A stretch of 64,000 nucleotides of DNA from Wolfiporia cocos. Lineage: Eukaryota; Basidiomycota; Agaricomycetes; Polyporales; Phaeolaceae. Each line of letters starts with the position of its first letter. The first letter of the stretch is position 1. The translations under genes were made by a program, and so were the position numbers. Positions 53,436 through 62,300 of this stretch are shown here, piece by piece. The notes below the pieces were generated by a model. That model made no database searches. It saw only the letters and a program-made list of their open reading frames with translations, and had not been told where the DNA came from. The stretch is taken from NCBI GenBank assembly GCA_029448655.1, contig JACCLO010000003.1, forward strand, positions 3,906,001-3,970,000, given 5' to 3'.

Positions 53436-53695
53436 TGGGGGCATTATCTAATGACTTTGTTGGAAACATGTTGGCATCATTTGGATAAGTGATCAAATGC
53501 AAACATAATGCATTGGTTGATAACATCATAAGAAACACAAAACCTCAGCTGGCCATGGGTTGCATACAGATCCAGATACTGAGGGCATTATCTAATGAAG
53601 ATATTATATAAGCAATCAATGCATTATGTTCGCATTTGATCGCTTATTTAAATGACACCAACATGTTTCTGACAAAGTCATTAGATAATGCCCCC
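53436..53695. mobile_element. Foldback/MITE-like inverted repeat
   Basis: Ends GGGGGCATTATCTAATGACT / AGTCATTAGATAATGCCCCC are inverted, and the arms match imperfectly for about 75 bp (AACATGTTGGCATCATTTGG versus its partner near 53665). A third copy of GGGCATTATCTAATGA lies near 53583. There is no clear target duplication, although TA or ATA flanks both sides. Confidence 0.55.
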
Positions 53696-54561
53696 GGTGA
53701 TACAACAATATCAGCTGTAGGCCATTGCAATAGGACGGACTTTCAATTCTTCTCAAGAGGCATAGGTCAGGGCTTAAAACAAGCTTACTGGTGTGACAAG
53801 AATGTTACAGCAATGGAAGGCTGGTGACATTGGAATAATGCCATAGTACTACAGCATCATTTTTTGGACCTGTACAACCATAGCCTCAATAATAACCTCT
53901 TCTTTTAGTAGTTTATTCCTGTGGTCCTCCATTCTGACATAGCACCTGTGTCAAGCTACAATTGTGCCAGTTCAGTTACAGTGATAGAAGAGGGGAAAGG
54001 TGCTTCCACTCTTTTTTGATGACTTGATGTGAGTGGAGAAAAGCCCATGGGAGGAGGGCTAGTGAATGGGGAGTACTTCAAGATTGTGCCATACTATTAT
54101 CAATGCAGTCTGGTTGTAAACTCCTACTGACAAACCTAATGTAGCTACAGTCTCTGACTCAAATCTATAGCTGCAATAGCCTATGGCTGCATTTTGCGGC
54201 ACTGCTTTCATATATTGCTGCGCAGCGTTTCTATTATCAGTAGCCTAAGTACAACTGGATCTGAATTGAACTATGGTGCAGGGTGCTAAATCACCACCTA
54301 TATTGTACAACAACTAGTTTGATGGGCAATTGGCACCATCGGGCACTAAATGCACAAATTTTACCAGAATAATGTACTACATATGTCACAGATTTGTGTG
54401 GCATGGGACAGGCGCTGAGGGAGGCACGTGTAGCATGGGAATATGAACAACATAAGTAGCTGGACCCACAATGACAGCTGAGCTGTCATTGATGTCCTTT
54501 TGGTGGAGTGGTACATCACTCTCATGGGTTTGGCCATGGGTTCAGCCAGGTCCCATGACAG

Positions 54562-54661
54562 ATGCTCTGTCTCTGCAGAGATTGATGAGTAGTGTACTAC
54601 TTGAATATGCTGAGTAACTCAACTTAGTTATTTCAGCTGAATGGATATTTGATCCGTAACA
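54562..54661 (-). mobile_element. Truncated LTR of family C, copy 4
   Basis: About 100 bp aligning with the first 100 bp of LTR C on the minus strand and ending GATCCGTAACA at 54661. The rest is missing. Confidence 0.7.
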
Positions 54662-54760
54662 CCTAACCTCATCCAATATGACCATGCAGCCTCCTCCCAG
54701 CATCATTCCATCTGATATCTGGGATCCAGGCTATTATACCTCTGCCTTCCACCCCACATT

Positions 54761-55178
54761 TTGTCTCTACAGCATGTCAGACCAAGAGTGACATTAGATT
54801 CCATCCACAAGGCCACAAGATCCCAAAATGGATGTGCATGCTGGTCAAGGAAGGAAAAAGTGACCACTCACCTCACAATTGTCTTAGCAGATATTGCACA
54901 ACTAGAGTTGCTGTACCTCAATGAGATTCTGCCAGTCTGCAGAGGTCCACTGCTTGAATGCAGCAATTGAGATTTGAAACTTGAAGCTTCAGCTCACAGA
55001 TAAGGAACAGCAGGCACAGCATTATGAGAAGAGATTCACCTTAAAGGCACAGTTTCTGATGGGGCCAGAAGCAGCAGCAGAGCAGGAAGCATGGAGGGCA
55101 GAGAGGGCAGCAAAGAAGAGGGAGGAGGCTGAGAAATGTGAATGTCAGCTCGACAAGGAGCATGAGGATCAAGATTGA
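54761..55178 (+). pseudogene. Fragment of an unidentified helical protein
   Basis: Two adjacent frames read like parts of one protein. The first, 54761-54970, has ADIAQLELLYLNEILPVCRG. The second, 54981-55178, is a charged coiled-coil (MGPEAAAEQEAWRAERAAKK). Composition is clearly protein-like, but there is no start region and the frame changes between them. I associate such text with multi-copy, possibly transposon-borne, Agaricomycete proteins but cannot name a family. Confidence 0.35.
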
Positions 55179-55559
55179 TGCACACACTTGTTGTGCAACT
55201 CAACTGTCAAGTTCTCGGGCAATCTCAAAAGCAAAAGGAAGGACAGATCTGTTAGATATTGCATATCTCCTGGGTCTTACTGGCAGGGACACCAGTGGCA
55301 CAAATGGCGTTATGTTACTTACTATGTACCTTAGTTACTGCACTGGGCTGTGTACGGACACTGGTACTTTAGGATAGTATTTATGTCTCTGCTTTTTGGT
55401 AATGTATATAACCTAGTGTGACTGGTGCTAAACCCCCAGTCTTGTTATTCTCGATGTAGGGGACTTGTCCCCCTTTCCTCAGAATATAACTAACGTACAA
55501 CGCTAATGGTCCAAGGTCTTGATGTAACATCTAAGACAAGGCTGAACGCCGTCGAGGAC

Positions 55560-55948
55560 CGCTGGGTAGGGCAAGGCAAAGGCCCTAAGGCATGAGACTA
55601 AGGAGTAGTTGCAGAGGCTCCCAGACTAGCATGCAGAGGATAGAGTAAACTGAGGGACTCACCCCAACATCGATGATTCCAAGTCTGAAGTAGTAAGACC
55701 TCAGACTGTAGCTTATATACATGAGCAGCGTTGCACTTCTATGTAAGTACTGGCCCTAAAGTAGAGAGCCATGCGCCGGCGCTGTATGTATGCTGACTAA
55801 GCTATAATCACCTGACCACATGTAAGTTTACAGAGTACGCACATACCACTACACTACCGAACACAGATCATGTGACAACTAACCATGAGATCCCTTGGTC
55901 CGAGACAGGGGGAGGGTGATATATTGTATGTCCCAGAAATCTGTGACA
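55560..55948 (-). mobile_element. LTR related to gypsy A LTR (degraded)
   Basis: Plus-strand blocks GGGACTCACCCC, CTTATATACATG, AGAGAGCCATGCGCCGG and ATGTCCCAGAAATCTGTGACA align with the gypsy A LTR in order and end like it. The DNA after it (TCATTACTCCCTGC) has the position of a decayed polypurine tract, so 55949-56395 may be the remaining interior of that element. The left border is uncertain. Confidence 0.5.
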
Positions 55949-56395
55949 TCATTACTCCCTGCATGCCGCCTCATATCTACTTCTTGACTACCTTGCTGGG
56001 GCTTGGTAACCCTCAGTTAGTGCTGGTCAGACACGGTAATCCCCAAGGGTTATAGGGGGTCACATCATCCACCTTGTGTACAGGCATAGGAGTTAGGGTT
56101 CCCTGGCTAGGCTGGTAGCACAGTACGTCGACTGTGTCACATAGCCACAACCTCAGCACCTAAACACCTGGCACCTCTGTAGAGAAGTAGCACTGTTTGG
56201 TCATTATGCAATCACCTGATCTTGTAAGGTAGATATCCTATCTTATCATTTGTGTCATATGTTAGGTAGCTTATGTATACATACCATGGTATGACTGCAG
56301 TGCACAACCATTTGCTTTAGGGTAGACAACATGTCAGTGGTTACACACCTGTACATATAGCACTTGTGTCTGAGCTGTACACCTCAGACTTAGTA
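55949..56395. other. Possible decayed retroelement interior
   Basis: No open frames of note. It lies between the A-like LTR and the TTGTC duplication of the next solo LTR. Confidence 0.3.
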
Positions 56396-56498
56396 TTGTC
56401 TGAGACAAGCAATGAAATCAAACAAGAGCCTGGGTAATAGTACTTGCTCAAAGGTGTATTGCTAGCAGGGTTGTTCAAGGCATAAAATGCCAAGACAG

Positions 56499-57051
56499 TG
56501 ACACAAACGTACTCGTTTGTGGGACCCTGTACGACAGGGGAGTCCCTACACCCCCTACAGGGCGGTGTACAAGCCTCAAAGGCGACCGGTCGGCTGTATC
56601 CCTAGCGAGGGAACTCCTAAGGCAGCCAAGGGAGCCGGCACACAGTCAAGCAAGAGACGAAGGGCCCCCGGCCAGAGACGCACACAAGACAGAGTAAGAA
56701 AGGGGCTATGCCCAATTGTCGAGAATCTTAGGAATGGGGAGTAAGCCCACATTCCGTCGTAATATATACATGAGCGATGGTGCTACTAGTACTGCCCTAA
56801 AGATGAGGCCTGTGCGCCGTATCTACTGGGTCATGTGCTAAGTGACGCTACATGTAACTACTGTGACCATGGTGTGAGTACCGGAGGCGCGCGCTACCCT
56901 ACAGCGCTAAACTACTGAGTCAGATGATCTAGATGGCAAAGAGGAGACGCTGGAGGTGGCTGAGGACCAGGAAGGCGCGCGCACGCCTAGCGGCGCCTGT
57001 GAATACCTATAGCGAGGGATGTCAGAACCCCCCACCGGGAATTCTGTGACA
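56499..57051 (-). mobile_element. Solo LTR of family G
   Basis: 553 bp; the coding strand starts TGTCACAGAATTC and ends TTTGTGTCA. A perfect GACAG duplication lies at 56494-56498 and 57052-57056. It contains a GTATATATTACG TATA region. No internal part is present. It shares the TGTCAC start with families A, B and E. Confidence 0.85.
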
Positions 57052-57286
57052 GACAGGTCTGGGGTGCTAACCAGCTCACAGGCCAGTATATATGCTATCC
57101 TGGTGTTTGTACATGTTATGCTATGCAGCTGGTAATGAGAGAGTCCATGGTAACATAGTGAAACAGTGGTGATTGTATGGTAGATTGACAGGTGATCAGA
57201 GTGATCATAGATGATCGTTGTGGCTACACTGAGTGTCTGGTTAGGGTTTGACACATGACTAGGGTTACTATATAAGGAACAAGCAC

Positions 57287-57336
57287 TAAGATAAGATAAG
57301 ATAGGATAAGATAAGATAGGATAAGATAGGATAAGG
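57287..57336. repeat. GATAAGATAG minisatellite in the B-like LTR
   Basis: About 50 bp of imperfect AGATAAGATAGGATA repeats. The corresponding place in LTR B has only GATAAGATAAGG, so the tract expanded in this copy. Confidence 0.8.
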
Positions 57337-57388
57337 GAACTTGTCGGTTGTTGTTAGCCATTGGCTAAAATTGGCCTGTGACATTGTC

Positions 57389-57684
57389 AGCTTTGGGGGC
57401 TTGCCCCCTGGGCATTCTTGGCTTACTACTCTGCATGCCTGCCTGTGATGAACTCACCTCTACTTCATGACTGCTTGTCTGAGGGCTTGTACTCAGCAAC
57501 ATAGTTGCTCAATAGCAACTCCTCTTGCATTGCCCTACTTGGGGTTGACCTAGGGGCTTGGAGACATGCCCACTACACAGTAGCTCAGTACATCAGGACC
57601 GTCTGTGTCAAGGGACAATGACATAAGCTTACTACTTCATGAGGAAGTAGTACAATAGAACAACATTGTCCTCATACTTCACAC
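57389..57684. other. Intergenic, nothing recognised
   Basis: No gene or repeat supported between the TTGTC duplication and LTR F copy 2. Confidence 0.4.
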
Positions 57685-58193
57685 TGTTACAGGTTGTATA
57701 CCCGTTTATATATTTGATACATGGATATAAATCATTCTTCTGCACATAGTCTGAGGGACGAGTGCAAGGCAGATATATCTGTCAAACAAGCCTTCTGGTC
57801 CTGAGTTGAAGACTCTAAGGGCTGTTTGATATCCAATACACGTTAGAGGATATAATCTGTTCTGACACAAGTCTTATAAAATATAAAACTTGCCTAAGTC
57901 TGAGAAGTCAATGTGCACTTCAAGGACTCGGACGATTCAAGAGCTTGGCGAATACTGAGCATAGTTTCCTACATTTGAGAATGAGTATAAGACTTCTTGT
58001 TTATACAACAAGGTCGAGCTGAAGAGCCTCAATGGTAAGTACATTGGCTTTTATACTACATTAGGTTTCAGGGGTCGAGTCCTTCCCAGATGTCACCAGT
58101 ACTATCTACACTATAGTATGAATCGTTTGATAAGTATATAGTGATATATCTGAGATGATAGATAGTAATGATACAGTGGTGGAACACCATCTG
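57685..58193 (+). mobile_element. LTR of family F, copy 2, cut by gypsy B2
   Basis: Begins TGTTACAGG and aligns with the reverse complement of 26938-27435. It breaks at CCATCTG where copy 1 continues ACA, so gypsy B2 inserted three bases before its end. The last bases ATCTG (58189-58193) should be the B2 target duplication. Confidence 0.65.
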
Positions 58194-58564
58194 TGTCACA
58201 AGCCGATTTTCTCCAACTAGCTTGCGACTAGAGACAACCCTTATCTTATCTAAGCGCCCGCCTATGCATCACGTGCAAGGACCCCGAACACCCCGCACGT
58301 GCTTACACAGACCCCGGACACCCTTGATGTGGCTCTACACCTATGATAGGGTTTACCATACTCTAAACGGTCTACCAGCTTACGTAATACTGTATAGTAG
58401 CCAAACATGTACAACCAACCTACGAGCATATATACCAGCCAGACGAGCAGGGAGCACCCCAGACTCGTCTTGGCCTTTGTTGCCTTGAGTAGCCTCAGAC
58501 CCGGAATACGCTTTCACGCGAGTAATATTCCCCTGAGTAGTTGCTTGAGAATACGCTTGTGTCA
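58194..58564 (+). repeat. 5' LTR of gypsy B2
   Basis: 371 bp, TGTCACAAGCC to GCTTGTGTCA. TATATA at 58429-58434; self-primer segment AGACTCGTCTT at 58461-58471. Confidence 0.9.
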
Positions 58565-59326
58565 TAAGACGAGTCTCCACCCCGTTCTGAGTTCATTCCA
58601 GAACAACCCCGGCGCACTAGGGGCAAAGTGCATTGTTTCTTCGCCCTCGAGTTGACTTCGGTCGATTTGGGTGTATAAACTCTTATCCTCCCGTATCCCA
58701 GGGACAAGGGACAGGGTTCTGGGGGATCACACTTGCGAACAGCGTGTAGGGGACCACTCCTACCGTTGCTTCAAAGCTACTGGACCACCGTCGTGCAACG
58801 CGGCGTAAAGGTCTTGGGTTAAAACCCCACCACAGTAACTGTGCACCCGACGCGTAATAATCAAAGGCGTTAAGGGGCCCTGTGGCAGTGTACTGAGGCA
58901 CTGGTCGTCTATATACACGCATTACCGCGCCACTGTACGGGCATTACCGCCCCCCGACTACTATACAACCCAGCGCCCCATAAGGCGGCTGAAGGAGCGC
59001 GACACAGCTCGTACTATACGGCCACTTGGCCCAATACGATAGTTTTTAGACCCTCCATCCCAAGGGTTTAGATCCCGTGCCCCCGGTATCCCGAATTAGC
59101 TTCGGGGCTGGACGAGGTTTCGGAGGCAGAGATTACTTGCTGGTCTTGGGCTGAAAACCCCTTGGCGTTTCTTGGCGCACCTCCAAAAAGAGGTGGTCTC
59201 TGAATAGAGTGGAAAGACAGTTTCTAGTTACCACCCCGATCGCAGCTATAGGCTGATCCACAGTGGGCGGGTAGCGCTGTTTTTCGCGACTCTACATTCA
59301 TTACATACACACTTCCATACACTACA
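58565..59326 (+). other. Gypsy B2 5' leader
   Basis: About 760 bp with no gene. It starts with the self-primer site AAGACGAGTCT (58566-58576), complementary to 58461-58471. Homologous to 50619-51386. Confidence 0.65.
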
Positions 59327-62300
59327 ATGGCCGCACCACACGACCTCGAATACATCCGCGGCAATCGGCCCCCGCGCAACCCTTTCGACACCCTGGCCGA
59401 CGTCCCGCTCCCCCCCTCGATCAACCCGTTCCGACCCGGCCAATGGGTCAACTACCAGGTACACGGCCTCCCGGAAGACTTCGCGCTGTTATCGGTAAGG
59501 GACAGCATCCACACTCCCCGAACCCCCGTAGAAGTCGCCCCCGTACACACCGAAACGATCGGACAAGCCTCCCCCGGTCGATTACTCGCACACGGAGCAT
59601 CGGTAGAGGACCAAGGTCCTGGGTTAGACCGGCTGAACGAAGCCTTCCACCTGGCACGGGAACAGTCAAACACGATTCGTGGAGCAAGTCCCCTCGCTCA
59701 CATCGACTCGCCCCTAGCCATGCAGTGGGCGTTCCCCCCCAACCCGACCTCGGCAGACTTCGGATTTCGATGTCAAACGGTAGCGGCAACCATGGTACAA
59801 ACCGGTGTGTGGAACGCCGACATGGGAGCAAGGTTCCTGCGGGAGGCACAACGCCTCCAGGCAGACGCCCTTGCAGCAGGAGATGCGGCTTCACTACACA
59901 GCCAGCACTCCGCTCCCCGTCGGTCAGTACCATCGGTTCCGGAAGAACGTTTCCGGCCGGTCGAAAACTGGGTGAGATCCGTCCACATGGGATCTCCCCC
60001 ACCGGTGAACCCCGCAACCCGTCCGGCAACCCGAGGATCAAACGGCTCCAGGCAGACGAACCCCTTCCTGCCCGGCTACACCCCCCCGGTCCTCACACCC
60101 CAGGTCCCCTTTTCGGTCATGGCAGCACAGCCCCCGGTCCCTCCGTCGGTAGCACCACGGACGGCGCATGTGAACACCTGGAGAGCCGCGCCTCTCCCGG
60201 GAACGCGTGCGTCCATGTGGCGGCCCGAGAAACCGGCAAGCTCGCAATGGGATGCCTATTCAATGCTCCCAGAGCCGCAGCCTGACCCCCGGTACAAGTC
60301 CAAGGTGCGCGAACCCGAACCCTTCACCGGCGAGAACTTCATCGCCTGGGTAATGCGCCTTAAACTGTACATCGACGACAACCGGCCGCTGCTCTTCACA
60401 GACAGCAAAAAGATCGGCACGGCTATCTCGTTGATACGGGGACCGAAGGTGGACTCATGGGTAACGGCTTTCACGCGTGAACATTACCGTGACGGACAAT
60501 GGCATCTGAGCTGGCTCCGATTCATCTGGGAACTCCACCAGAAGTTCGACGACCCCGACTTGGAAAAGAAGTCGGCGGTCGCAGCAGAGAAACTCACGAT
60601 GTCTATTGGAAAAGGCGAGGAGTACTTCCAAGAGCTGGAAAGACTTCTTTTGGAAGCTAAGTATGACAAGGAGAACCAGATCGTTCATCGCTGGGTCACC
60701 TCTGCCATCCCGAAGGAAATCTACACGGCAGTACACTCCGCTTTCGTCGCCGCCATGGTAAACGACAAATTGCAACGCGGGTACAACATCTCGATTCCCG
60801 AGGATTACGAATCCTGGAAACAGGCCATCCTCCGGACAGACAACGCGATGCGACGTCTCCGCGATGAAGAGAAGCTACACCACGGTCGTGACACGGGAAA
60901 GGGCGTCGCCGACAAGGGAAAGGGTCGAGCGACAACATCGACATCGGGAACCACGCGGTCCGAGCCCACCGCAGAAGAACAGGCCAACTTGCTCAAGAGG
61001 AAGTGCCACTCTTGCAGCAAGACTCAGGCAGAGGCACCAGGGAAGGGCTGCAACAAGCCCGTCTGGCACCAACCCAACTGGAAGCCCCGAGCAGCTACCA
61101 GTGGAGCGAACACCGGTGCCGGACCCTCACAACCGGCACGCACCCGCCAGGCCGTCGAAGGCCCACCCGCAGAAAAAGTCCTTGGGGAAGTATCCCAAGA
61201 AGACTTCGTGCGAATGGTGGCTGCCTGGGCCAAGGAAAATCCGGAGGCTGCGAAGGAGGCCGGATTCACTCAGGTACGTCCCCTCTCTAATAATAAATTT
61301 TCAGTTCTGGAGATCGAGGAACCAGTAAATGTCTCTATCTCCGAATCTGCCTCGGAGGGTAACGAACCGGTGGATGGACTATATGGGCTAGGAACCGGGG
61401 CCCTGATATTTGATTACGTATCTGTACCACGTTCTGTAGACTTGGCGCCTGGTGACAACGACGGAGCTTCAACATGCTCCAACGATTCGTTTGTAACAGC
61501 CTCAGAGGAGCCTCCCACCGGAGCTTGGCGGGAGGATAAAACCGTGCTTAATTCCTCTACTATTAATGTAAACTATGTGCCAATGGACGTAGACCCGGTT
61601 GTAGACTCAGATGTGCAGATGGCAGACGCATCTAAGCCTACAGTCCAGAAAAAGACGGAAAAGAAAATGCGGCGTCGACGAGCCAAGAAGAAGGCAGTCA
61701 CGCTCGACATATACCTAGACCACCCGCGGGCAATCCCCCCTGAGCGCAAAAGCGAAGGAGCCGCGGGTTACGATCTTCACTCTGCGGAGGAAGTCGTTAT
61801 ACCCAACGGGAAACGTATCACCGTAGACACAGGCATAATGATCCGAATGCCACCCGGTGTATACGGCCGCATTGCTCCACGATCCGGACTCGCCTTGAAA
61901 GGGGTCGACGTGGAGGCCGGTGTAGTTGATGAAGACTACACCGGTCGGTTAAAAGTCATACTGAATAATCAAACCGGAACAGATTATCAGGTCGAGTATG
62001 GGGACAGAATCACCCAGTTCATACTCGAATGCAATATGACACCAGACACGCGCATAGTAAAAAGCATCAGGGAAACCAGACGCGAAACACAAGGGTTCGG
62101 CTCTACTGGTGAGAAACTCAGAGGGAATGTAGTGGTAATCCAGACGGGAAAACGGGGAAGGCAGATTGAAGTACTGATCACCCTCCACCGCCCTGACGGA
62201 CGTGCCCTCTTCACAAAGGCATTGATAGACTCCGGTTCAACGGGATCGGTCATCAGTCGTGCCTACGTGGAAGAACACAAACTTGAGCAACTCCCACTAG

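Larger units (their letters stand above)
51863..54561. other. Low-coding AT-rich region
   Basis: Minus-strand frames at 52645-52424 and 52350-52156 have protein-like composition (WPFWPDERNLLYVIE; FQTEFGDTITQLE) but no family I recognise; possibly an old transposase interior. It holds the 44-bp palindrome and the foldback element listed separately. Confidence 0.35.
56401..57383 (-). mobile_element. Solo LTR related to gypsy B LTR, with solo LTR G nested in it
   Basis: Without the insertion 56499-57051 the remainder (about 425 bp) aligns with the gypsy B LTR: GACAAGC start, CAAGACAG/GTCTGGGGTGCT, CAGTATATATGCT, GTACATG, AAAATTGGCCTGTGACA end. A perfect TTGTC duplication flanks it (56396-56400 and 57384-57388). 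It is clearly more diverged than the LTRs of B and B2. Confidence 0.8.

Noticed and set aside
59443..60285. A 280-codon Pro/Arg-rich plus-strand ORF
   Set aside because: It is an out-of-frame shadow of gypsy B2 gag; the equivalent shadow exists opposite gag of B (49624-50502).
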